This document shows positions 18,708 through 28,220 of a stretch of DNA of 64,000 nt, piece by piece. Where the stretch lies: positions 3,883,918 to 3,947,917 of the forward strand of contig CP071065.1 in assembly GCA_017164015.1 (NCBI GenBank), written 5' to 3'. The position numbers and the translations under genes are program-made. The stretch is from Nostoc sp. UHCC 0702 (lineage in GTDB: Bacteria > Cyanobacteriota > Cyanobacteriia > Cyanobacteriales > Nostocaceae). The notes under the pieces were generated by a model, which was not told the origin of the DNA, ran no database searches, and was given only the letters and a program-made list of their open reading frames with translations. The number at the start of each line of letters is the position of its first letter. Position 1 is the stretch's first letter.

Positions 18708-20474
18708 CTAGGCTATTATCTCGTAAGGCAACATCATCTCATTGTCCTCATGTCCAAGCATATGGCAATGCCAGACGTAGGTTCCAACAAACGAGTTGCC
18801 GAAGGGTAGGTTCTCTGCGGCTTGAGCTCCAAACGGGACGATTAGGCGGGTGACCTCATAGGGGTTGACTAGTACTGTATCTTTCCATCCGGCCTCGTTT
18901 GGTGCTGGCGGTCTGGCTGGGCCGATCGCAAAGGGGGTAGGATCAGGTGGTGGGTAGCCACCTGGCACTGTCGAGCCACCTGCTGCATGATCTGAGATGA
19001 CTGTACGAGGCCCCGTGGCATAGTATGCTTTAAGATACTTGCTGGCATTAATCTTTTGTCGATTGAGGATCTGGAACGGGACTAGATGCAAGTGCATTGG
19101 GTGGGCAACAGGCTGAAGATTGATAATATTCCACTGCTCCACGGTGTCCACTTTCGGTCGTTCCATGAGTTCCGGGTTTTTGAATGCCTCATCCCAGTAG
19201 AGATAGTTCAGCAGCAAGACAATTGGCCCAGTTGGCCCCGTAATCTCTACCAGTGTCAAGAACCGTTGCCGTACCGGCTCAACAGCAATTGGTTTTATCA
19301 GTGGTTTATGCAGTCGCAGTACAGTAGGAACTGGCTTAGGAGCAGCGACACCCGTATTCACTGTGAATTGCATAATTTCTGGCAGTTCGGGACTAAATAT
19401 GAATAAGTTAGCTCTACCAGATGGATATGGTGAAACAGCATCATTTTCTAAGACAATTTTGTCTCCCGGCTGACTCTTGGAGAAGTCGATTAACACATCA
19501 GCTCGTTCGCCAGGAGAAAGCAGCAGACGGGACAAATACACGGGAGCGTTAAGTAAACCTTGGTCAGTGCCGATTTGAATGATTGGCTGCTTTGAGGACA
19601 GCTTGAGATTGTAAGTCCTTGCGCTTGAGCCATTAACAATTCGGAATCGGTATAGGGTACGGTCTACATTGAGATTCGGCCAAGCTTTACCATTGACAGT
19701 AGCGACATCAACAACATACTCGACTAACCAGGGTGGTTGGGCGGGGTGAGATACAGAGCCATCGCTGTTGAAAGAACGGTCTTGTATGACCAGCGGTATT
19801 TCATAGGGCGCTCCAGCTGGCAGACCCAGTGGCCCATTGCCACCCACAGGATCGTCAATGTCCCTGATGAAGTAAAACCCCGCAAGACCAGCTAAGACAT
19901 TCAAACCTGTAATTCCCATCGCATGGTCGTGATACCACAGGGTGGCTGCTTCCTGATTGTTGTTGAAGTTGTACAGGTAATTCTGCCCTGGCGTAAACGT
20001 GTCCATTGGGTATCCGTCGCTTTGAGGTTCGCTGTTGCTACCATGCAGGTGCAACGCTACTCGCGGACTGGTTTTGTCAGACTCTAGAGTACCAGTAAAC
20101 TCCGTATCAACTGCTTGCAAAAACGGATGGTTTCCAACAATATTGTTAAACACATTGATGCTTACAGGTGTGCCTCTTGTAACTTCGATAGTTGGCCCAA
20201 GAATAGATAAACCACCATAACCCAACGTGGGGCCTGCGCCTAAATTAGTATGGAACGAGTGTGTACTCCGTGCGATCGTCAAAGTGCTGGGTGGCGAAGC
20301 TGCATATGGGACGGGTAGAGGTTCGGTAAACTTTGTGATCTCCGGTGGGATGCTCGCACGAGTTCCATTTGCTTTGAACAAGCTAGTAGCAAGGAATGCT
20401 GCTCCACTGCCTGCACCTGCAAAGATAAACTGTCTTCTGCTTAATACAGCTGCTTTTTTTTTATATGGAGACAT
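18708..20474 (-). CDS. Tat-exported multicopper oxidase (CotA/bilirubin-oxidase type)
   Basis: 588 residues. A twin-arginine motif (LSRRQFIFAG) at residues 12-21 starts a Tat signal; MCOs usually fold with copper before export. All four copper-binding blocks are present: HLHG, WYHDHAMG, HPMHLH and HCHMLGHEDNEMM, giving one T1 and the T2/T3 trinuclear centre. Three cupredoxin domains fit the length. The family oxidises phenols, bilirubin, metals or phenoxazinone precursors with reduction of O2 to water. The methionine after the last copper block fits a T1 axial ligand. Single-gene unit in the periplasm; substrate unknown. Confidence 0.92.
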   Translation of the reverse strand: MSPYKKKAAVLSRRQFIFAGAGSGAAFLATSLFKANGTRASIPPEITKFTEPLPVPYAASPPSTLTIARSTHSFHTNLGAGPTLGYGGLSILGPTIEVTRGTPVSINVFNNIVGNHPFLQAVDTEFTGTLESDKTSPRVALHLHGSNSEPQSDGYPMDTFTPGQNYLYNFNNNQEAATLWYHDHAMGITGLNVLAGLAGFYFIRDIDDPVGGNGPLGLPAGAPYEIPLVIQDRSFNSDGSVSHPAQPPWLVEYVVDVATVNGKAWPNLNVDRTLYRFRIVNGSSARTYNLKLSSKQPIIQIGTDQGLLNAPVYLSRLLLSPGERADVLIDFSKSQPGDKIVLENDAVSPYPSGRANLFIFSPELPEIMQFTVNTGVAAPKPVPTVLRLHKPLIKPIAVEPVRQRFLTLVEITGPTGPIVLLLNYLYWDEAFKNPELMERPKVDTVEQWNIINLQPVAHPMHLHLVPFQILNRQKINASKYLKAYYATGPRTVISDHAAGGSTVPGGYPPPDPTPFAIGPARPPAPNEAGWKDTVLVNPYEVTRLIVPFGAQAAENLPFGNSFVGTYVWHCHMLGHEDNEMMLPYEIIA

Positions 20475-20794
20475 AATGTATGAAACAAATTTACATAAGT
20501 TTGTTGACGATGCTATGGTGTGATGGCTAAATAAATTTGAAATTGTCTGTTACGCACTGTGGACAAATTCAAATTACGGCACATTTGTCAATAGTCTTCT
20601 TGCAAACAAAGAAAAGCTTTGAAGGAAAAAGCTTGATATAAGAGGGATTTGGGCAAGTGTTTTTTAAGATAAAAGCATGGTTTTGGAAAATTCTCAAAAC
20701 TTTTAAAAGAATCGCAATTTACCGTGGGTCGCTGAGATGCTTCACTAGGCTGTTGCTTTGTTGGGCATGACATTTTTAACCTAAGAGACATCCT

Positions 20795-20978
20795 CTTAGT
20801 TCGACTTTATCCATTTTGATATCTCGCGATCGCTATCGTTGAAACCAGCGTGGGACAGTCGGTTTACTTTTTGAATTTCATCGATAATCTGTGAGTTAGA
20901 AAAAGTATTTGCCAAAAAGCTAGATTTTTGTTGGATAAGGAAAACCGAGTTCTTAATTTTGGATAAAGTCGAGCTTAG
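20795..20978. repeat. 184-bp MITE-like element with 19-bp inverted ends
   Basis: TCGACTTTATCCA (20801-20813) is mirrored perfectly by TGGATAAAGTCGA (20960-20972), and pairing extends to ~19 bp with two mismatches. The interior contains a HIP1-like GCGATCGC and no open frame. It lies in the 620-bp gap between the multicopper oxidase start and the end of the CHAT gene; the short minus-strand frame at 20588-20791 there is not supported as a gene. Confidence 0.75.
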
Positions 20979-21094
20979 ATTTAAATATAGTTTTCACTTT
21001 CAAAAAATTTTTGACCAGATCAGATCCTAATTTTAAGGAATAACTTAGTGCTTCAGGGGTAGGGGAGCAGGGGAGAGTCTTAACAACTGACTAA

Positions 21095-24000
21095 TTACTC
21101 GGCTTCGCCGATTAAGCTGAAAGCAGCCCAATGTAAGGGTTTTTGGTATTTTTTCTGTTGCCTTGTTGTCAGCATAGCTTGTCTAAGTGCAGTGGCTTTG
21201 TCAAGTTTTTGTTGCAAATTTTTATAAAATTCCGTCATGAGAAATGAAGTTGAATTGTCAGAAACCGCCCACAGGGAGACAACGACACTGGGGACACCTG
21301 CGCTAATTAAAGAACGAGATAAACCAATCACACCATCGCCAGTAATGCGTCCGCGTCCGGTGTCGCAAGCGCTGAGAACTACTAAATCTGCATTTAGCTT
21401 CAGGTTCAAGATTTCTTCTGCGGTGAGCAAACCGTTATCTTTATTGGAGGGTGCAAGAGCGATCGCACTTCCTAATCCCCGGTTATCATCAAGTAAACCG
21501 TGGGTAGCAAAGTGAATAATTCCGGCTTGGGAAATCTGCTGTAAAATTGCGGTTTTGCTGGCTTGCTTACCTGTCAAGGCTTGCGTTTTGAGGATTTCAG
21601 CGATATTTTTAGCCTCCTTTTCCGCCGAAGGTAAATTTATTAATTGTTCAGGGGGTTTTCCTGGTTGCAACTCCACTTTTGGCATTGTAGGATTACCTAC
21701 AATCAAAGACTTGGGATTTAAAGTTTTTAAACGTCGTTGTTGCTTGGATGTAAAATCCAATACCTGAATTGATGGTGCAGTCAGGATGGTGTGTTTTTCA
21801 ATTAGATATTTATCTTCGTCGTATTGCAACGCTGGGAAAGGAACAAGAAACAATTCACCTTGAGGGATAAAGATAACTCGGTCATTGGGATTATTGGGAA
21901 GGATGTCTGCAATCGGTTTGATTAAAAAATCATGGAGTCGCTGTAAGCCTTTAGGTTGATTTATTTTCTCTACTACTGAAACTCTAAAGATACTGCGAGA
22001 ATTACGACTATTGATATCTATCACACCCATAGAAAAACGGGTTAGCTCAACTAATTCCTTGAAAGTTATCTTTTCTGTTTGCCATAAAGACTTGAGGTCG
22101 CTGGGATGAAATGTGACTTCACCTGTGGGTTTGATTACCCAAATATATAGTTCTGAATCTTGAGTTTGCCCTTTACCATCAATTTGAAATTCATCAGTAA
22201 TAATTGAATATTGAACCAAGGTTGCATTTTCGTTTTTAGCAATTTGTTTAATTTGTGCAATATTCAGTGCTGTCACTTTTGATGGTTCTGTTTGATTAGG
22301 GGATACTCGTTTATTGAGTAAATCAATAAAAGCTCTCGCTCTACCACGTTCAGATATTTCCAAAGCTTCGGCTATTTTATTTTGAGCAATCAAGACTTTT
22401 TGCAGCAGACGGTAGGTGCGGGCTTGTTTTTCAAAGATAGAGATTTTGTTGGCATCATCTAATTGAATGCGGAGGTTTTCCCAAATAGCGATCGCTTCCC
22501 GTAAATATTTTTCTGCTTCAGGGAGTTTACCTGCTTGACGGAGGGAATTAGCAAGATTGTTTAAAGCATTACCCTCAGCTTCTTGATCTTCATTTTGTTG
22601 CGCTTTAGCTAAACTTGAAGAGTGAAACTCAATTGCCTTGGCAGTATCGCCCAGTGCAAGGTAAACATTACCTAAACCTCCTAATGCTTCACTGGGAATA
22701 AATTCAGCAGCTTCTTTATAATATTGAATTGCTTTATTATAGTCACCCAATGAATAATAAATATTTGCCAATTTGGCTTTTGTTTTAGCAAGACTAGAGG
22801 CGTTTGTGTCAATAGCTAATGCTTGGGATAAGTCTGGAATTGCTTCGTTATACTTATCTTGAGAAATGTAAACATTGCCACGACTTTGTAAAACCTGTGT
22901 TTGGAGTTGTGTGTCTGGGTACTGTTCTAGAATATTTAAAGCATCATTGTAATACTTAATTGCTGTTTCATAGTCAGCCAAGGAATTGTAAACATTGCCA
23001 AGGTTGGCGAGATTTTTGACTTGTCTTTGAATATAGTTAGGTTTTTGGGCGATTTGTAAAGCTTGCGAGTAGGATTTAATAGCGTTGGTGTAATCACTGA
23101 GGCAATAATGAGCGTTTCCGAGTTGTTCGAGGATGACTGCTTGATTTTCGTTGTCAGAGATTTCTTGATAGATTTTTAGGGCTTTTTGCCAGGGGTCGAA
23201 TGCTTGGGCGCAGTTAGGGGCGTAGAATTGGAGATCACGCAGGCGATCGGCCTCAGCTTTGGGAGAATATGTTATGGATGTGGATAAACTCAAACTACTG
23301 ATTTGTTTACCTGATAAATTCCATACCCGCACAGTACCATCATCGGATGCTGTAATAATTTGCTTCCCATCAGAACTAAAATTGGCACTGTTAACAAGAC
23401 CTTGATGTCCTTTGAGTTCTACTATCAGTTTGCCAGAAGAGGCATCATTAACTATAGCTTTATTACCAGATGATAATGCCATCATATCTTTTCCATCTGA
23501 GTTAATAAAATGACTAACAGTAATCCCCTCTAGATTGCCGGATATAATACGTAACGCAAGATCGGCAAATACCCTATAAATGATAGTTTTTCCATTTGGT
23601 TGAACATTTAAACTTTGGATATAAATGCTTCTAATTCCGTCCTGAATAGCCCCTTGCCATGTACTAAGAATGTACTGGGTGAAATCAAATTCTTCTGATA
23701 AAGGCTTACCATTTACATCCCATTCACGACCGATACCATTTTCAGTAAAAGTTATAATCTGTTCTCCAATAAAAATAGCACTTCGGACAGGCACTTTATG
23801 TCCTTTGAGTACCGCCAACTGTTTACCAGAAATGTCCCAGACACGAGCAGTTTTATCCCAGGATGCAGTGACAATCAGTTTGCTATCCGGGCTAAAATTG
23901 GCATTGTTGATTTCACCTTCATGTCCTTTAAGTTCGGTCACTAACTTACCAGAGATATCCCACACAAGGGCTTTATCCCAGGATGTAGTCACAATCAGCA

Positions 24001-27000
24001 TACTATCCGGACTAAAACTAGCACTAGTTATGGTTTTTGTATGTCCTTTGAGTTCTGCAAGCAACTTGCCAGAAACATCCCATATCCGAGGAACCTGGTC
24101 ATCTGAAACCGTGACAATTATTTGACGATTAGGACTCAAACTAGCTGTTTTAAAACCCCGATATATTTTTAGTTCTGCTGTTAACTTACCAGAGATATCC
24201 CATACACGGGCAGTACCATCCCAAGATGCAGTGACAATCTGCTTACTATCAGAGCTAAAACTGGCGGTTGTGATTAATTGTGTATGCCCGCTAAGTTCGC
24301 TTATTAATTTACCAGAGATGTCCCATACACGGGCAACAGTTTTAGTTGAGTAGTCACTAAATGCAGTGACAATCTGCTTGCCATTGGGGCTAAAACTGGC
24401 GCTTGTGACAAGATCAAATTGTGTATCTCCTTTGATTTCTAAGAGTAACTTGCCAGATAAATCCCAAACACGGGCGGTATTGTCGAGAAATCCTATAGTA
24501 ATAATGCGTTGTCCATCTGGACTAAAACTGGCATTCTGCACCCGATTTTTATGGGCTTTAACATCCGCTAGGAGTTTCCCAGAGATATTCCATATCCGAA
24601 AAGTGCCATCAAATAAATTAGTGAGAATCATTTTGCCATCGGGGCTAAAACTAGCTCTTAGGCTACCAGAATGCCCTTTAATTCTTAATAGCAACTTGCC
24701 TGAAGTATCCCATACTTGGGCCGTTTCTTTCTGAGATGCGGTAACAATTAACTTGCTATCAGGGCTAAAAAGGGGACTATGAATAACGTATTCTTGACCA
24801 TTAATTTGAGCGATTTTTTTGCCTGATATGTCCCATATCCAAACAATACCATCGCTGGATCTGGTGACAATTAACTTACCATTGGGGCTAAAAATAGCAT
24901 TGTACACACTATCGGTATGTCTAAGCTCAACTAATAATTTACCAGAGGTATCCCAGACACGGGCAGTTTGATCATCGGAGGTAGTAACAATTAGATTATC
25001 CTTGCTCCAATTTGCACTATTAGTTTTAGATTGATGTCCTTTAAGTTCTACCAAAAGTTTACCGGAAACATCCCACACTCTGGCAGTACTAGTAACAGTG
25101 AGAATGAACTTACCATCAGGACTAAAATTAGCACTATTAACATGGCGATCGTCTAAAATCTGCTCTTGAGATTCAGGTTGATTAGAGCTAGGTGTGTCTA
25201 TTGGTTTGGATGTGGCTAGCATTTGTAGTATTTGATCTGACAAATGCCAGATAAAGACATTACCATCATCAGATGCAGCGATAATCTGCTTACTAACCGG
25301 ACTAAAACTGAGACTGTTGATATTGCCCTGATTCCCTAGCATTTTTAATAGCAATTTGCCAAAAATATCCCAGACAATAACAGTTTTATTGAAATCAGAT
25401 AATGTGATAATATATTTGCTATCTGCACTAAAACTAGGACTTTCTATCCCAGCCACATCAGCACTGTTGACTTTATCCTGATACTGTTTGAGTTCTGCTA
25501 GCAATTTGCCGTTGATATCCCATACACGAGCAGTTTTGTCATAAGATACTGTGATAATTAACTTGCCATCTGGGCTAAAAATTGCACTTTTAATTCCCTC
25601 AGTATGACCTTTAAGTTCTGTAAGCAAATTTCCACTTAAATCCCAAATCCGAGCGATGTTATCATCAGATGCAGTGACTATTCGCTTGCTATCTGGGCTA
25701 AAGCTAGCATTTGTCATCACAAAACCATCTGCTTTAAGTTCTAGGAGCAATTTACCAGAGATATTCCAAACACGGGCAAATTTATCCTCAGAGCTAGTAA
25801 GAATCAGTTTACTATCTGGACTAAAGTTAGCGCTCAATACTCTGTTTTGATGACCTTTAATTTCTGCCAGTAAGTTACCAGAAATATTCCATACTCGAAC
25901 AATTTTATCTTCACATGCCGTCACAATCAATTTGCTATCGGGGCTAAAATTGGCACTGATGATGTATTCAGGATGCGGTAATTCTACAATTAATTTGCCT
26001 GTAGTATCCCAAATCCGAACAGTTTTGTCCCCTGATTTCGTAATAATTAACTTGCCATCTAAACTAAAACTTGCACTATCAACAGAGTCAGAATGCCGAA
26101 GTTCTACTATCAATTTGCTAGCATTGTCCCAAATCCGAGCAGTTTTGTCCCCAGATGCTGTCAAAATGAGCTTGCCATCAGGACTAAAACTGGCAGTGTT
26201 AACTTTACCTAAATGTCCTTGGAGTGCAGTTAATATCTTGGTTTGTATATTCCACACCCACACTGTACCGTCGTTTGATGCGGTCACAATGAATTTGCCA
26301 TCAGGATTAAAACTAGCACTATTCACCCCACCAGTATGGGCTTGCAACATCCCTACTAACTTTTCTGATGGCTCCCACAACAAGCTAGTAAAATCAACTG
26401 AAGCTGTGACAATTAATTTGCCATCAGGACTAAAGCTAGCACTGTATACACTGTCACTATGCCCCTTCAACTCTGCTAGCACTTTGCCGGACAAATCCCA
26501 CACTCGCGCTGTTTTATCATCTGATGCGGTAACTATCCGCTGACCATCAGGACTAAAATTCGCACTCCATACGGTATCAGTATGCCCTTTCAATTCTGCC
26601 AATAGCTTACCTGATAAATCCCACACGCGAGCAGTTTTATCTGCACTTGCTGTAACTATCCGCTTACCATCGGCGCTAAAATTCGCACTAGTAACAATAT
26701 TTTCATGCCCTGTAATTTGCGCTATTTGCTTGCCAGATAAATCCCACAACCGGACGGTTTTATCTGCACCTGCTGTTACTATCTGTTTACCATCCTGGCT
26801 AAAATTAGCACTGTAAACATTACCTTGATGCCCCTTTAACTCAACTAGCTGTTTACCTGAAACATCCCAAATACGAGCAGTACCATCAAAAGATGCAGTA
26901 ACAATCAGCTTACCATCAGGACTAAAATTAGCACTTTTGACATTGCCTTGATGCCCGATTAATTCTGCTACTTGCTTACCAGCAAAATCCCAGACACGGG

Positions 27001-27274
27001 CAGTATTATCAGCACCAGCTGTCACAATTAACTTGCCATCAGGACTAAAACTGGCACTGTTGACGCTACCTTCATGTGCTTTAATTTCCCTTTCCTGGGC
27101 GAAGTAATCGATAAAATTACCAAAGACAGCCTGATTTTGCTGTTGATTTGGCGTTTGCGCTAACACCTGGGGTGTAAAGAAAAATACCGAAAAATTCTGC
27201 GGGAATACAGGTGCAATTGTCACCAAAAAAGCACTCAAAGCGATTAAAATAAGTTTGGTTGTGCGATCGCGCAT
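21095..27274 (-). CDS. Giant WD40-TPR-CHAT caspase-like protease with export signal
   Basis: 2059 residues. Residues 1-40 are a signal peptide or membrane anchor (LILIALSAFLVTIAPVFP...VLAQ). Residues ~55-1310 hold about 28 WD40 repeats (SANFSPDGKLIVTAS...ARVWDLSGK), enough for about four seven-bladed propellers. Residues ~1330-1620 hold about seven TPRs, then a linker (ERGRARAFIDLLNKR) and the CHAT domain. The caspase-like dyad is intact: His1925 in HFATHG and Cys1970 in LSACDTGRG. CHAT domains are proteases related to caspases and separase. WD40 and TPR arrays probably sense or bind partners. The export signal would place it outside the cytosol, which is odd for this class. It follows the TPR gene at 27444 by 169 bp on the same strand. 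Confidence 0.92.
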   Translation of the reverse strand: MRDRTTKLILIALSAFLVTIAPVFPQNFSVFFFTPQVLAQTPNQQQNQAVFGNFIDYFAQEREIKAHEGSVNSASFSPDGKLIVTAGADNTARVWDFAGKQVAELIGHQGNVKSANFSPDGKLIVTASFDGTARIWDVSGKQLVELKGHQGNVYSANFSQDGKQIVTAGADKTVRLWDLSGKQIAQITGHENIVTSANFSADGKRIVTASADKTARVWDLSGKLLAELKGHTDTVWSANFSPDGQRIVTASDDKTARVWDLSGKVLAELKGHSDSVYSASFSPDGKLIVTASVDFTSLLWEPSEKLVGMLQAHTGGVNSASFNPDGKFIVTASNDGTVWVWNIQTKILTALQGHLGKVNTASFSPDGKLILTASGDKTARIWDNASKLIVELRHSDSVDSASFSLDGKLIITKSGDKTVRIWDTTGKLIVELPHPEYIISANFSPDSKLIVTACEDKIVRVWNISGNLLAEIKGHQNRVLSANFSPDSKLILTSSEDKFARVWNISGKLLLELKADGFVMTNASFSPDSKRIVTASDDNIARIWDLSGNLLTELKGHTEGIKSAIFSPDGKLIITVSYDKTARVWDINGKLLAELKQYQDKVNSADVAGIESPSFSADSKYIITLSDFNKTVIVWDIFGKLLLKMLGNQGNINSLSFSPVSKQIIAASDDGNVFIWHLSDQILQMLATSKPIDTPSSNQPESQEQILDDRHVNSANFSPDGKFILTVTSTARVWDVSGKLLVELKGHQSKTNSANWSKDNLIVTTSDDQTARVWDTSGKLLVELRHTDSVYNAIFSPNGKLIVTRSSDGIVWIWDISGKKIAQINGQEYVIHSPLFSPDSKLIVTASQKETAQVWDTSGKLLLRIKGHSGSLRASFSPDGKMILTNLFDGTFRIWNISGKLLADVKAHKNRVQNASFSPDGQRIITIGFLDNTARVWDLSGKLLLEIKGDTQFDLVTSASFSPNGKQIVTAFSDYSTKTVARVWDISGKLISELSGHTQLITTASFSSDSKQIVTASWDGTARVWDISGKLTAELKIYRGFKTASLSPNRQIIVTVSDDQVPRIWDVSGKLLAELKGHTKTITSASFSPDSMLIVTTSWDKALVWDISGKLVTELKGHEGEINNANFSPDSKLIVTASWDKTARVWDISGKQLAVLKGHKVPVRSAIFIGEQIITFTENGIGREWDVNGKPLSEEFDFTQYILSTWQGAIQDGIRSIYIQSLNVQPNGKTIIYRVFADLALRIISGNLEGITVSHFINSDGKDMMALSSGNKAIVNDASSGKLIVELKGHQGLVNSANFSSDGKQIITASDDGTVRVWNLSGKQISSLSLSTSITYSPKAEADRLRDLQFYAPNCAQAFDPWQKALKIYQEISDNENQAVILEQLGNAHYCLSDYTNAIKSYSQALQIAQKPNYIQRQVKNLANLGNVYNSLADYETAIKYYNDALNILEQYPDTQLQTQVLQSRGNVYISQDKYNEAIPDLSQALAIDTNASSLAKTKAKLANIYYSLGDYNKAIQYYKEAAEFIPSEALGGLGNVYLALGDTAKAIEFHSSSLAKAQQNEDQEAEGNALNNLANSLRQAGKLPEAEKYLREAIAIWENLRIQLDDANKISIFEKQARTYRLLQKVLIAQNKIAEALEISERGRARAFIDLLNKRVSPNQTEPSKVTALNIAQIKQIAKNENATLVQYSIITDEFQIDGKGQTQDSELYIWVIKPTGEVTFHPSDLKSLWQTEKITFKELVELTRFSMGVIDINSRNSRSIFRVSVVEKINQPKGLQRLHDFLIKPIADILPNNPNDRVIFIPQGELFLVPFPALQYDEDKYLIEKHTILTAPSIQVLDFTSKQQRRLKTLNPKSLIVGNPTMPKVELQPGKPPEQLINLPSAEKEAKNIAEILKTQALTGKQASKTAILQQISQAGIIHFATHGLLDDNRGLGSAIALAPSNKDNGLLTAEEILNLKLNADLVVLSACDTGRGRITGDGVIGLSRSLISAGVPSVVVSLWAVSDNSTSFLMTEFYKNLQQKLDKATALRQAMLTTRQQKKYQKPLHWAAFSLIGEAE

Positions 27275-27443
27275 AATAGCTATATCAATTTGGAACTACA
27301 TTACACCGATGAGGGTAAAGGTTGCCCAATCTCTGGAATTAGGGTATTTTTTCTTAGTTGCTAGTATCGCATGACGCAAGGCAGCAGCTTGATCTGGGTT
27401 TTGAGTATTGCTGCTACCTCAATCATCATCATTTTGCAAGAGT

Positions 27444-27965
27444 TTAGCTAGCTTCTACCTCCTTAACTGCGTTATCTGCTTTTTGAGCTAATTCCAGTTT
27501 GCCTTCTTGTTTAAAGAGTGTAGATGCTTTGCGGAAATCTGCGATCGCTCCTGGTTTATCTTTTAAGGCATAGTTGGCAATACCACGAAAATAGTAAGCT
27601 ATAGAAATATCTGGATTAATTTCTAAAGCTGTGTCAAAATCTAACTTTGCTGCTTCAAATTGTTCTAATAATAGCTTGGAAGCACCTCTGCCAACATAAG
27701 CATAAATATTTTTGGGTTCAATCTTCAGGACTTGGTTAAAATCTTCTATAGCTCCTTGATAGTCTTTGGACTCAAAGCGGTCAAATCCACGTTTTAAGTA
27801 ATCTTCAGTTTGACTGCTATTTTCAATCTTGGAGTTGGGTAATTGTGCAGTAACTTTTGATGCTGGTGTTTGTGGATTGTTGAACAAGCTTTTGGCTTCA
27901 GCTTTGGGAGTCAAAGTCAATGTTGCTAATGCAATTATGGCTACTGCTAATTTCAAACCTTTCAT
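27444..27965 (-). CDS. Small exported TPR protein
   Basis: 173 residues. Signal peptide 1-24 (LAVAIIALATLTLTPKAEA-K). Residues ~60-165 form three TPRs (GFDRFESKDYQGAIEDFNQVLKIEP; ASKLLLEQFEAAKLDFDTALEINP; GIANYALKDKPGAIADFRKAS). Such proteins act as adaptor scaffolds. It has an AGGAA site near the ATG. It probably forms a two-gene unit with the WD40-TPR-CHAT gene immediately downstream, and both carry export signals. Confidence 0.85.
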   Translation of the reverse strand: MKGLKLAVAIIALATLTLTPKAEAKSLFNNPQTPASKVTAQLPNSKIENSSQTEDYLKRGFDRFESKDYQGAIEDFNQVLKIEPKNIYAYVGRGASKLLLEQFEAAKLDFDTALEINPDISIAYYFRGIANYALKDKPGAIADFRKASTLFKQEGKLELAQKADNAVKEVEAS

Positions 27966-28220
27966 AGCTATGTTTCCTAAAATACTAAGTTTTCCTAAGT
28001 TTCCAACTAGTCCAGTAAAGAAGTTGACTTACTGGTTCACGGCTATATATCTCTGAGGTATTGGAGGTTATGTAAAAAATTGGCGTTGCTGATTCCAAGT
28101 CCGCCTGATTACTTATAATTCAGAGTATGTATGCGGAAACATTAAAACCTGCTCCCCTGCTCCCCTGCTCCCTTGCAGTCTTAATGATAAGTCTTTAACC
28201 GATGCCCCATGCCCCATTCC

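Noticed and set aside
23670..26543. Several long plus-strand frames inside the WD40 gene
   Set aside because: They are antisense shadows of the repeated WD40 coding sequence and share its periodicity.
28140..28175. CTGCTCCC repeats as a possible CRISPR-like or regulatory array
   Set aside because: Only about three short units; this is common cyanobacterial simple repeat text.
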